Positions 1-10,546 of a stretch of DNA of 64,000 nt are shown here, one piece after another. This stretch comes from Tieghemostelium lacteum (taxonomy: Eukaryota; Evosea; Eumycetozoa; Dictyosteliales; Raperosteliaceae). Location of the stretch: positions 124,001-188,000 of the forward strand of contig LODT01000016.1 of assembly GCA_001606155.1 (NCBI GenBank), given 5' to 3'. Position 1 is the first letter of the stretch; each line of letters opens with the position of its first letter. The position numbers and the translations under genes were made by a program. The notes beneath the pieces are model-generated. The model saw nothing but the letters and a program-made list of their open reading frames with translations, was not told the DNA's origin and searched no databases.

Positions 1-899
1 CCTTACTATACACATACATCTCATGAGCCAATGTAGCAGCACCCAACACAGCAAACTGTTGAATAAATCTTAAATCCAAAAATACCATAGACATATCATT
101 AGCATGTTGATTAGCTCTTCCAACACATGACTCAATATCACCCTTATGAAAAATCAATTTTGCACCTCTTGCATGACACATGTACAACTAAAATAAAATA
201 ATAATAATAATTAGTATAAATCACAAAAAAATCTCAATTTTTGAAATTATTGACACTTGCTCTTGTGATTTGAGATAATGATAATTCACCTGGTGATACA
301 TAAATTATACATTTGAATTTCAAATGAAGTGCAGTTAGAATTGCACCAGTTACATTTGACTGTAAATCTGATTCCTTTGGATTGTAGACCATTACAAAAC
401 CACCAATCTCTGCAAATTTCTTATTATGAAGTCTCTGAACTTGATTAAAATAGTTACCCAATAAAATAGACATACAATTTCTTACAAAGATATCACCAAA
501 CAATTGAAGATTCTCTAATTTCAATTGTAGGTCACATTTGAATAGCTGAGATAACAGTTCATATTCATATTGTGGTGTTGTCTTTAGATATTGTTTAGTG
601 TACTGTGAGAGTCTTTCAACTGTTGCTAAAAAATCAATATCATCACCCTGTTTCTGTCTGATTATACCGTCCCCTATCTCTTTAAATCCTTCAATATGTT
701 TTAATGGATTATTTGAACCACTGTTGTTGCTATTGTTATCATTATTATTGTTGTTATTACTACTGTGACTTTTGTCACCGTTGGTATTGTGAGGTTTTTC
801 TAATTTAATTTTTTTTGTATCTACTTCATCAATATCAGTATTAGTAGTCGTAGTAGTGTCTTTACTTGAATTTCTAGAATGTTTCTGTAGTTCAGACAT
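1..899 (-). CDS. Unrecognised protein, partial (runs off left edge)
   Basis: Two exons are visible on the minus strand: 899-255 with the ATG at 899, and 187 to beyond base 1. The junction restores an open frame (AGT, then TTG TAC ATG TGT), but the donor is the unusual GTCAAT. The acceptor is TTTTAG after a TATACTAAT stretch. The first ~65 residues are low complexity (Ser, Thr and a long Asn run), typical of dictyostelid N-termini. From about residue 70 the protein is a normal globular sequence with a hydrophobic core strand (FAEIGGFVMVYNP) and a second one (KFKCIIYVSPGE). I do not recognise the family. It shares a ~370-base spacer with the 3' end of the CBM49 gene, which is also on the minus strand. 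The frame is well supported; the exact splice site is less sure. Confidence 0.7.
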
Positions 900-1267
900 A
901 GATTATAATGCAATAAAAAGAAATATTAGAGTGTGAACTTTTAATATATTCACTGAATAGAAATGAATAAAAACCTTTCCAGATATCATATTATAAATTT
1001 TATAATAATATTAAATTAAAAAAAAAATAATCTTGTATAATTAATCTGCTCCCAAACAATTTTGAAAAAAATTAACAAAAAGTGTGAAATTTCATATGGA
1101 ATTACAAAGATGGAATCAATTTTTTTTTAAATTCCATTTTTATAATTATTCTAAGATCCTCAATTTAAAAAGACACTTGCGAAAATATAAAGTAATGGTA
1201 GTAATTTAAATATTTATTAATACTTAAATGAAGATTATTAATTGAAAATTTTTAAAAAATGAAACGT
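900..1267. other. AT-rich intergenic spacer
   Basis: No coding potential is seen. It holds A/T homopolymers and is the promoter side of the unknown gene on its left and the 3' flank of the CBM49 gene on its right. Confidence 0.6.
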
Positions 1268-2467
1268 TTACAATTTGTTTTGATTTTGATTTTGGTTTTG
1301 TTGTTGCATTTGTTGTTGATTTTGTTGTTGGTTTTGGTTTTGATTTTGATTTTGATTTTGATTTTGATTTTGTTGTTGGTTTTGGTTTTGGTTTTGGTTT
1401 AGTTGATGTTGTTGTTGTTCACGTTGTTGTTGCTCACGTTGTTGAGTTTGTTGCATTTGTTGTTGTTCACGTTGTTGTTGTTCACGTTGTTGGTTTTGTT
1501 GTTCAAATTGTTGACGTTGTTGGTCCATTTGTTTGTGTTGTTGATCCAATTGTTGATGTTGGAATTGTTCGTATTGGTGGTACTGTTGTTGTTGTTGTGG
1601 GTTTAATTGTTGGTATTGTTGGAATTGTTGGAATTGTTGGAATTGTTGTTGGTATTGTAGTTGTTGTTGTGGGTTCATTTGTTGGTATTGTTGTAATTGT
1701 TGTTGGAGTTGTTGGTACTGTTGTTGTTGTTGTGGATTCAATTGTTGGTACTGTTGTTGTTGTTGGTATTGTTGTAACTGTTGTTGTAATTGTTGGTATT
1801 GTTGAAGTTGTTGTTGGTTAAGTTGTTGATGTGGGAATTGTTGGAATTGTTGGAACTGTTGGAGTTGTTGTGGATTGAATTGTTGATGTGGGAACTGTTG
1901 TGGTTGTTGTTGGATGTACTGATTGGTGGTTTGTGGTGGTATAAAACCAAAGTTTCTAGCAGTTTCAATAAAGATTAATCTACCAATGAAAACATTTGGA
2001 GTTGTGTTTCCTCTTACAGTATAACTAAAGACATGAGCTGACTTTGGTGGAATACCAACACCATCCAAATAATATGGTAAAGACAATGTTTGATTTTCTC
2101 TTGAATATCTCATGTTGACAATTGAACCTGGATTCAAAGGTTGGAATGACCCATCCAATTCAATAACAATTTCAGCAATAGTTCTAGTACTTCCAAAGTT
2201 TGTAATGTAAACTTGGAATGTTGAATACTGGTTATACAAAATCTGATCCATCTGTTGAACAATTGCAACCTGGTTCTCTTTATCAACCAAAATACAATGG
2301 AATTGACCTTGTTCCTGGAAGCATTGTTGACCTAGACCGCACTGCATCTTTGGTCCGCAACTCTGAAGAGCATCCTGCTGACCATCTGCTGAAACACCCA
2401 TACAAACGAGTACCAATACAAATGCTAATGCTAATGTTACCTTTAAACTAATTTTACTACTAAACAT
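1268..2467 (-). CDS. Secreted CBM49-type carbohydrate-binding protein with Gln-rich tail
   Basis: The start is placed at the ATG at 2467, not at the upstream in-frame ATG, because it begins directly with a signal peptide (MFSSKISLKVTLALAFVLVL). That gives about 399 residues. A short Cys-rich segment (CGPKMQCGLGQQC) follows, then a beta-rich domain of about 85 residues with the CBM49 pattern: a YSTFQVYITNFG strand, an LPYYLDGVGIPP stretch and an FSYTV end. The last ~200 residues are almost only Gln, Asn and Pro, including repeats such as QLNPQQQQQYQQL. CBM49 domains in dictyostelids bind cellulose, and secreted CBM49 proteins are found in stalk and spore coats, so an extracellular matrix role is likely (inference). 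The Gln tail could self-associate. Apparently a single exon. Confidence 0.8.
   Translation of the reverse strand: MFSSKISLKVTLALAFVLVLVCMGVSADGQQDALQSCGPKMQCGLGQQCFQEQGQFHCILVDKENQVAIVQQMDQILYNQYSTFQVYITNFGSTRTIAEIVIELDGSFQPLNPGSIVNMRYSRENQTLSLPYYLDGVGIPPKSAHVFSYTVRGNTTPNVFIGRLIFIETARNFGFIPPQTTNQYIQQQPQQFPHQQFNPQQLQQFQQFQQFPHQQLNQQQLQQYQQLQQQLQQYQQQQQYQQLNPQQQQQYQQLQQQLQQYQQMNPQQQLQYQQQFQQFQQFQQYQQLNPQQQQQYHQYEQFQHQQLDQQHKQMDQQRQQFEQQNQQREQQQREQQQMQQTQQREQQQREQQQHQLNQNQNQNQQQNQNQNQNQNQNQNQQQNQQQMQQQNQNQNQNKL
1270..1920. repeat. TTG-rich low-complexity tract encoding the poly-Gln/Asn tail
   Basis: About 650 bases are nearly all TTG, GTT and TTT-type triplets on the plus strand (CAA, AAC and AAT codons on the minus). 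Short units recur. Open frames on the plus strand here (Leu- or Val-rich) are shadows of this tract. Confidence 0.85.
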
Positions 2468-2986
2468 GATTTTATTGTTTTTGTTTTTGTTATTACTTGT
2501 ACTTTTGAGTTTATACAATTAATGCTATAACAAATTTAAAGTTGAACATATTTATAGGTTTGTTAAATTCCAACTACAAAGAAATATTTAGTTAATTCCC
2601 TCAGTGCATTGTGTAACTAGTAAAAGGTTATTTCCAGTTCTCCATTCTCACTTGTAATATGTATAAAATGAAAAATATTTAAAAAAATTTTTTAAAATAT
2701 CTGCATTGTGGTATCTCTTTACAAAAATAACAATATTGCGTGTATGAGTGTTGTAGAGTGTGTCATAAATTAATATTACTAACAACTAATTTTTAATTTT
2801 TTTTCATTTTTACAAAAAAACTCTCCACTTGATTTATTTTTACATTTATTTGAATTATATCAATCTTCATATTTTTTTTAAATGAAAATTTTCAGGATCT
2901 AGATCCAATACGATATATACTCTCACACCTCACCACATATACACACCCCCACCCAGTGTTTATATAACCACTAAATATTTCAGAAA
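2468..2986. other. Divergent promoter region
   Basis: A 519-base spacer between two divergent genes. No ORF of note. It contains AT runs and, next to the right-hand gene, a CA/CCC-rich stretch (about 2925-2955) and a TTTCAG acceptor-like site just before the ABC gene ATG, which could end a 5' UTR intron. Confidence 0.5.
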
Positions 2987-5620
2987 ATGAGGAGTGAATC
3001 AATTTTACGAATCATTCAATGGATGAAAGAAAAGTTGAAGTCGATGGGTGCTGTAGTTAATGGTATGCCTATATCGGTGTTTTATAGATATCTATGGCAC
3101 AGAAACAAAACATTATTATTTAAAACAATAGCAATACATTATATAATTCCAGTTATATTAGAGGTAATATTTATATATACTCACAAACATAACAATTTAA
3201 AATAGTGTTACTAGAAATACTTATATATGTGTGATTATTGATATTATATTTTAGTTGTTACCATGGATTACATCAAAGAGAAAGATTGGGTCAATACTCA
3301 GAGATACCAAAGTGGAGATATCACATATCATGTCAACCAATGCACCTTATAACAGTGCACTAATGACTAAATATGTAGTATTAACCATTTATTATTCTAT
3401 ATTGGACAATATTCACAGTCATCTCATTTCTATTGTTGCTGTAGAGAATAGATTACAAATTCGTAGAATGGTTATGGAGAAACTTTTGTATTCAGAAATT
3501 GGTGCTTTTGATTTCCTCAGAAAAAAGAAAAGAATAGGACCCTACGAATTAGAATACAGAATATCATCATCTATCAATACAACCATTTCATTCTTTACAT
3601 TTACTCTACCCAACTTCTTTGCATCTTTTTATGCATTTGGTAAATATCCCCATAAAACACACACCCATAACACACACCCTTTTGTTTTTATAAAAATCAA
3701 TTATAATAATAATAACAATAATACTTATTCTATTTTTATAAATTATAGTAATTGAGGCTACACTACTATTGAGAAAAGGTAATAAGATTGACCCATTGAT
3801 TATATTGCATCCCATTTTGATTGCAGTTTATCAAAAGGTCAGTCAAAAACTAAGAATTCATTTGATTGAAAAGAATGAATTTAAATTAAAGGATACCTAT
3901 AATCAGGCAATGAGTAAGATGATTAGTAATACTGTAGAGGGTCTATCGGATATACAGATTAATAATCTACAAGAGACACAGTTATCACTGTTTGACGATT
4001 TAGTTCAAAAGGATTTGTCAACTTCCAAATCATTCTCTTCACTAGTCTCATCGACATGGAGATCTATTCATTCACGTTCTGTGTTTGAATTCGCAGCTGA
4101 AGTGTACATTGCTCACAAAGTAATGGCTAGACAAGGTATCGATAATCAATCCTACAGAAAGACACTTCTAGACATTAACCATGCCATTCGTCTGGCGAAT
4201 AGATTAACATCATCCATTATCAGTTTTAAGAGTATCTATAAACACCAGAAAAAAGTTAAAAAACTTTTAAATATACCCACTTTTCTAGAAGAGGATAGTA
4301 ATTTGAAATAGTATGTATATTTTCAATTATTTACCTGATAATCTCATATACTAATCTATAAACTTGTCATTGGGTAATTCTAGTATTTGTAAATTTGATG
4401 AATTAAAGATTAGTAATGTAAAGTTTTCCTATGAGAATAATGGAGGTGCTTTATTAGGTCCTCCACCACTGGTACTGGATCTTCAGAGTGAAATGGTTAT
4501 TCATCCTGGAAAGATTTATGCACTGATTGGACAGAATAGAAGTGGAAAATCTACATTAAATCATATTTTGTGTAAATTGTATTCACCAACTGAAGGTCAG
4601 ATTACAATGAATGGTATACCTTATTCTGAGATTTCAAGATCATCTATTAGAAGAATGATATCCTATGTCTCACAAAGACCATTTATATTCCCAGGTACTA
4701 TTTTAGATAACATTCGTGTTGGTAATCCAGATGCTACTGAAGAGGAGGTATTAGCTGCTGCTGATGCTGCTGGTGTATTTGCATTTGCTGAAAACTATCT
4801 AGATGATGGTTTACATCATTCTGATGATGACTTTTATCACCCACCTTCTAGTATCAACAAAAACAATAGTAGTGCAAATGTATTATCACCCATTAAACCA
4901 CCTCAATTTACAAACTCTGCACCATCAACTCCCATGATGCAGAATAGTAATCCACCATTACCAACTCCAATGGAGAATAAACATTTAAAACACTTAAAAC
5001 ATGTACATCATCAACAACAACATCACAATCAACAACAACTACAGCCACAAAGTCCCATTTCAGCAACTACTAAAACTATTGAACAAGGTGAAGAATTGGA
5101 ATCTAATAAACTAGTTCAAAGGGTATGGTCAGTTTTGAATCTAGCTGGAATGGATGGAAATGAATCAGATGAAGAGGAAGAAGGAGATGGTGTGAGTACA
5201 CCAACTATAGTACCACAACTAGTGGACAATAGTAACCATCCAATATTGAATCAGGTTATTGAAATGGGTGCTAAGAATATTAGTGGTGGATTTGCACAGA
5301 GTATAGCACTTGCCAGAATATTTGTGCGTACTGAGGCTAAAGTAGTCATTCTCGATGAGGCAATGTCTCAAATGGATGCCTACAAGAAACGTGAGATTAT
5401 TTTCCCAAAACTCTTTCAGTTTGCAGAGAGAAATAATATTACATTGATTATTGTAACTCACGATATTCAGTCAATTCAAAACACTGTAGATCATATATTT
5501 GTACTAGACCATGGTAAATTAATTCACCAAGGTTCCCATAATGAATTAATTGAAGAGAATGCTTTCGGTTACATGAAGCTTCTAGGTCTAAAAAGAAACC
5601 CTTCAATCTCTTTCAAATAA
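2987..5620 (+). CDS. ABC half-transporter (ABCB-like) with a degenerate signature motif
   Basis: Four exons fit GT-AG and frame: 2987-3163, 3255-3639, 3749-4310 and 4384-5620, giving 786 residues. The first ~310 residues hold hydrophobic segments and a typical ABC transmembrane-domain run. The ATPase domain follows: Walker A GQNRSGKST near residue 365, Q-loop SYVSQRPF, Walker B VVILDEA with the catalytic Glu, and H-loop VTHD. The signature is ISGGFAQ instead of LSGGQ. Between Q-loop and signature lies a large insert of over 100 residues rich in His, Gln, Pro and acidic residues, which is likely a disordered loop. Domain order (membrane, then ATPase) and the FPGTILDNIR motif resemble ABCB/ABCC exporters, so it should work as a dimer in a membrane. 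The substrate cannot be told. Confidence 0.85.
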
Positions 5621-5911
5621 AATCCATCTCCTCTTTCATAAAACACCCTACACGTAGCCTCAACAACATAGGTTGATTATAATCTCCAATAGTAGGCTTT
5701 TTACTTTATAAGGTCTTTTTGGAATCTAAGTTACCTTATCTAGTCCTTTTTTTTTTTTTTCAAACAAATCCTTTTGAAAAATTTTAATTTCTAAAAATGG
5801 AAAGAATTAATTGTTTAAAAGAATTTTAAGTTTTTCATTAGTTTAGTTAATATTAAAAGTTTAATTTAATTAACAAATAACAACAAAATTAACATCTTAT
5901 TTTTTTCAACA

Positions 5912-6141
5912 ATGGATAACAAAAAGGAGAGAAAATCACCTGTCCCAAGAGAAGATTATTGTATGTACCCAAATGGTCTTAAAATCTATTAAAAAACATT
6001 ATCTAATTGGTTTTTTTTTATTAATAAATAGACGGTATTCCAGAATTATCTCATGAACCTGAAGTTTATGAAAACCCAGATGTTCATAAGAAATTTGATT
6101 TGCGTAGAGGTGATATTGAAGAGGATGACACCAAAAAATAA
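5912..6141 (+). CDS. Tiny acidic protein, 52 aa, paralogue 1
   Basis: Two short exons, 5912-5960 and 6032-6141, joined through a GTATGT...ATAG intron that splits a Tyr codon after its first base. The product starts MDNKKERK. It holds the block YGIPEL, an acidic stretch, HKKFDL, a GDI tripeptide and an acidic EDD end. No signal peptide or membrane segment is seen. I do not recognise the family. The gene is supported by the neighbouring paralogue (6254-6466), which has the same blocks in the same order and an intron at the same codon phase. The ATG context is A-rich (CAACAATGG). Confidence 0.75.
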
Positions 6142-6253
6142 TTAAAATATCCTCTAAACTAAATAAATTTTGTGTACATTTCAACCCTGAATATTCAACA
6201 TATTCAATTTTAAATTCTAATTTGTTTTATTTTATTTTTTGGTTATTAAAAAA

Positions 6254-6466
6254 ATGGATAGAGATAAAGATAAAGCTGAGAAGTCAAGTGAATGTATGTT
6301 AAATCTTTACTATATAGTTCAATGATATTAATAAGTCATTCAATTTTTTAAAGATGGTATTCCTGAATTAAAATCTGATCATGAGGAATATGAAATTCCT
6401 ACAATGCACAAAAAATTTGATTTAACAAAAGGTGACATAAATGAAGATGATCCTAAAACCAAATGA
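6254..6466 (+). CDS. Tiny acidic protein, 50 aa, paralogue 2
   Basis: Exons 6254-6293 and 6354-6466, with a GTATGT donor and an AAAG acceptor, again splitting the Tyr codon of YGIPEL after one base. The N-terminus (MDRDKDKAEKSS) differs from paralogue 1. YGIPEL, a YE.P turn, HKKFDL, GDI and EDD are shared. The matching intron phase and conserved blocks show a tandem duplication under protein-level constraint. The function is unknown. The basic/hydrophobic HKKFDL block in an otherwise acidic, probably disordered chain suggests a short binding motif (inference). Confidence 0.75.
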
Positions 6467-6694
6467 AGTTAACTACCTAGATTTGATATATTGTTGATAT
6501 TTAATAAAAATTAAAATTTTAAATTGAATAATAAAGTTTTAAAAACACCACATCATGCTGCAAATTGGATGTTTAATTTTTTTAATTTTTCATTTTATAA
6601 ACTCTGTTGTCTTATTATTAATAAAACTAATTTTTAACAATCTAAATATTTAAAGTAGACAACTCATTCGAGTGTGTGTGTAGAATTTAAAAAC

Positions 6695-7572
6695 ATGTCT
6701 AATATGAGCAGTCTCAATAGCAACAGTAATAATATAGAAAATATAAAAAAAGAAAGAAGAAAACTAGAGAATGATATGGACACTAAACTAAGTCAATTGT
6801 CATCTCTCAATGATAAAGTAAACAGAGATGATTGTTATGATACATTAGGTGACAATAAAATTGAATTTTCATTGTTAACCTCTGAATTAGATACTGCTTT
6901 TAAAAATGTATGTTTTCCCATTATTATTGCAGTAAAACAATGTGACTCTAACCCATACCCCTTACTAATTGTTAAACACAGTTAACAAGATGCAATGAAC
7001 TACTAGCAGATGATCCAAATATAAATCAATCAAAAATTCACAGAGAGAAATTAGATGACTTCTTACAAGACTATAGAAAATTAAAAGTAAAATTACAATA
7101 TTTAACATTATTCATATGTATATATTAATATGTAAATGTATTTAGAAAAACATTACATCAATTTTAGAACGTACAGAATTATTTTCAGGATCTTATAATA
7201 ATAATAAGAATGGAGATGCAGAGATTCCCATGGGAAATCTATTGAGAGAACATAGTACTTTACAAGGTAGTTCATTTTTAACTGATTCAATATTAGGACA
7301 GGCAAGACAAGCTCATGAAGCTTTAGAGAATCAAAGAAGAATACTTAGAGGTGCTAGAGATAAAATTAATACAATGCCCAGTAAGTATACTGAGTCACTA
7401 TCTGTAATCTCGAATAGGACATAAGACTAATACCACATTATCAACAGATTTATTTACAAGTATCGATAATATAACATCAAAAATCAAAAGACTAAAACGT
7501 AGAAATTTACTTATATTAGGATTTTTAATTGGAACTTGTATATGTTTTATATTGTATTATAGCTTTTTATAA
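6695..7572 (+). CDS. gosr1: Golgi SNARE GS28 (GOSR1 family)
   Basis: Four exons: 6695-6907, 6982-7086, 7146-7380 and 7418-7572, giving 235 residues, close to the ~250 of animal GS28. The N-terminal half is helical, as expected for the Habc-like region. A conserved block SILGQARQAHEALENQR begins the SNARE motif, which runs to a C-terminal anchor of about 20 hydrophobic residues (LLILGFLIGTCICFILYYSF) after a basic KRLKRRN stop. GS28 is a Qb-type SNARE for ER-to-Golgi and intra-Golgi vesicle fusion. The ATG at 6695 is preferred to an upstream in-frame ATG because of its AAAAC context and the family N-terminus. Convergent with the proteasome gene at 170 bases. Confidence 0.9.
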
Positions 7573-7741
7573 AAATAAAATTATTCAAAATAACATTATA
7601 TATATAAATAAAGGAAAGAAATGAGATAGAGATAGAGACAGGATAATTGGATTGTACATTTAATTTTTGTCATGTGTTTATTTTATCTGTAAGAAGATGG
7701 AATATAGTAAGGATTGGTTATATTAAAAAAAAGGATAGATT

Positions 7742-8649
7742 TTACATATTAGCTTCTTCTAAAGCATTCTTAGCATATGATTCTGCATCACTTTGTAAAT
7801 CTTTTGGTACCATATTAAATTGTCCTTTAGTTTCTGTTGTTGAAATCCAACCTAATTCTAATTGAAAATCTTTATCTTTAACTTCATCATGCACAGAATA
7901 AATACTATATACATTAATTGTATTAAAATTACGATTAGTTATTTGCTAATAGAGATACAATAATAATATTTAACCTTACATTTTAGCAATTTCTTTTATA
8001 GCTTCATGTGTAGTCATTTCATTGAATTTAATCTTTTCTAATTCATTTTTGGCAGCTTGTTTTCCTTTACCCATTGAAGCACCAAAATAACCAATACATG
8101 AACCAGATGGCTCAACTTGATATAGTTGAGGACCTTCTTGATCGATACCAGAAATAATGATAGAACAACCAAAAGCTCTAACTGAACCGTAGAGAGTGTA
8201 GACATGACACAATGCAGCAACTCTCTGTGATAGAACTTTAACTGGAATTGGTTGACCATAGATTTGTTTGTAACTCTTTGCCTCTGCTCTAGCTCTCAAT
8301 ACCAATTGTCTGGCATCTGCCAAAAATCCACTGATACCTACACCTATATGTAAATCAACTGCATGAATTCTTCTGTTGCTTCCGTGACATAACATCTTTG
8401 ATGGTATCAATTTCTCAACACCAACAACAACACCATCTTTAGTTTTAATAGCTATACATGTTCCACTGTTTTCAACTGCCTTATTTGCATAATCTACCTG
8501 AAATATTTTACCATCTGGTGAATATGTTGATACTGATAAATCATACTGTACAATATAATTGAATTTGTCATTAGTCCTGTGTTCCCCTTCACTCTATCCC
8601 TATATCCTATATATCATCAAAAACATACACCTGATCCAACACTTGTCAT
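7742..8649 (-). CDS. psmA3: 20S proteasome subunit alpha type-3 (alpha-7)
   Basis: Three exons on the minus strand: 8649-8629 (seven codons, MTSVGSG), 8545-7980 and 7904-7742, giving 249 residues. The protein follows PSMA3 along its length: YDLSVSTYSPDGKIFQVDYA is the standard alpha-subunit N-terminal motif, then ENSGTCIAIKTKDGVV, the GFLADARQLVLRARAEA helix, QLYQVEPSG and the KIIYSVHDEVKDK helix. The acidic tail after this is shorter than in animals. It is a structural, non-catalytic member of the outer ring of the 20S core. The tiny first exon was found by matching the family N-terminus; its GTATGT donor is clear. Confidence 0.92.
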
Positions 8650-8939
8650 TGTATAAACTTCTCTTTATATATATTAAAAAAACAAATAATGATGATGATC
8701 TTCAAAAAAAATTAATAAAAAAAAAAAATACAAAAAACACAATTTGCCATCAATTTTAAAAATTAATAAAAAAGAAGTTCATGGTGGTTTTTTTGGTAAC
8801 TTTTAAACAAATAAGATTAATTGTTTAAAGATTATTTTTTTTTATTATAAATTTATAAGGATATATATATAATATTTATAAATTGAAATAATTATTATTA
8901 TACACTTTTTTTTTGAAATTTTTTTGGGGAACCAGTAGT

Positions 8940-9625
8940 TTATTCGTCTTTAGTATCTTTCCAGTCACTCTTAATGGCTATTGAAATGAATTAAAAATAA
9001 GGTGGTAGTTAGTATTATGGTATATATATAGTTGGATAAGGATTGAATAAGAAAAAAACATACCAAAAGCATAATCAATAGATAAATGGTTAGTATTATC
9101 ATCATCAACAAATTCAACTTTAGCTGTGTAACTTCCTCTTCCCAAGAGACCTGATGGAGCTTCTTCCCAACCATTACGTGGAATGACAACAGCATGGGCA
9201 TCAGCTTGTGGACCAAAACTACCCAACATAGTTTTAACGTTGGCTACTTTAATACCTTTTCTATAGACACTATTTATTTGTTTGAGACCACTGACAATTT
9301 CATGTTGTACCTTGAAGGATAATTTGATTTTATAATGACAGGATTCCTTCAAAATGAATGGCTTATTCTTCATCTCTAGGATTTGTTCTTTGGTTTCCAA
9401 TGGGTATACAATATCATTTGGACGACCATCAACAATGACTCTCATCTCTTTGACAACGACTCTTCTTGGATCATCTTTTGGTCCAGCAACAACTTTACCC
9501 AAAAGTGATTCTTTATATTTACGGAGTGATTCATCTTCTGCATCTTGCTTCAATAAGGAGTCTACAGAAACAGCTTTTGATGGCTTATATTCTGGAACAT
9601 CATGGTTATCTTCAGAGTCTGACAT
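8940..9625 (-). CDS. Rho GDP-dissociation inhibitor (RhoGDI)
   Basis: Two exons: 9625-9064 and 8977-8940, giving 199 residues. The GTATGT donor and an intron with a perfect TACTAAC branch site support the junction, which restores the family ending (SDWKDTKDE). The N-terminal regulatory arm (SVDSLLKQDAEDESLRKYKE) is followed by the Ig-like domain that holds the prenyl group: FILKESCHYKIKLSFKV, GLLGRGSYTAKVEFVDDD. RhoGDI extracts Rho/Rac GTPases from membranes and keeps them GDP-bound in the cytosol. In dictyostelids it acts in Rac control of cytokinesis and motility. Length and motifs match the family well. Confidence 0.93.
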
Positions 9626-10546
9626 CTATGAAATTGTGATATAATCATTGTTTTTAAATAAAATATGAAATTAAAATTAATATCAATAATTATTTTTAAA
9701 CTTTTAAAATTTTGATGATCATCAATGGAGTATTTACTTTAATATTAATACAAATAATTCAAATACAATAAAAAAAAATTAAAAAAAAAAAAAAAATAGA
9801 TTTTTTGCAGACCCAATCAATTTCAAAAAAAAAATTATTATTTTAAATTAAATTATTCCATTTTTTATGAATTAGTAATTATACTGTTACTATTTATAAA
9901 ATTTGCAAAAGTATAAAGTGATTATATTAATATTGTAATAAATGAATTCAGTGTAATTAATCATTTACTTTAAAATATCTACCTACATTTTTTTTTTTTT
10001 TAATTTTTAATTTAATAGATATTTTTTTTTTTTTATAATGAATTAACACAACTTCCCACAACACACAACGAATAAACGTCAGTACTGTTTTCGATCAAAA
10101 AAAATGTTAATCGTTTAAAACACAAAAAAAAAAAACACTATCTACAAAGTCTTATTTTCCAAAACTATAGTCTTAATTTTAAAAAATTATTTAGATCTCT
10201 AAAACTTGAATTTCCAAATTTATAAAAAAAAACAATACAGAAAAAAAAATCTCTATCAATCTAAACACAAGTTTTTAAATTGGAATCTTGGTATTGGATT
10301 TTCATTTTAATTGTTATAGAACAAAATATTACTTTAAATCTATTGCAAAAAAACACAAGACCCACCCACTCATCGTAATATTAATAATATTAATATTCCA
10401 ACACATTCATTAAAGTTTAAACCACAATATTCTCTCCTATGAATATAAAGAAATTTCTTTCTTTCTGTAGCATTATCATTCATTTTATATAAATAGTAGT
10501 AAACTAGTAGTAAAAAGATAGAAAGGAAGACAAAAAAGAAAACAGA
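9626..10546. other. Long AT-rich divergent intergenic region
   Basis: 921 bases with no coding signal, between the divergent RhoGDI and armadillo-BTB genes. It contains many A or T homopolymers of 8-15 bases, a 14-base perfect palindrome (9712-9725) and, near 10070-10110, a less AT-rich patch. Likely a shared promoter region. Confidence 0.5.
9712..9725. promoter_or_regulatory. 14-bp perfect palindrome TTGATGATCATCAA
   Basis: Lies 87 bases upstream of the RhoGDI start. The identical 14-mer occurs again at 36202-36215, also intergenic. It could be a dimeric factor site; this is inference only. Confidence 0.25.

Noticed and set aside
1403-1978. Leu-rich and Val-rich ORFs on the plus strand
   Set aside because: They are reading frames of the TTG-rich tract encoding the Gln/Asn tail on the minus strand.
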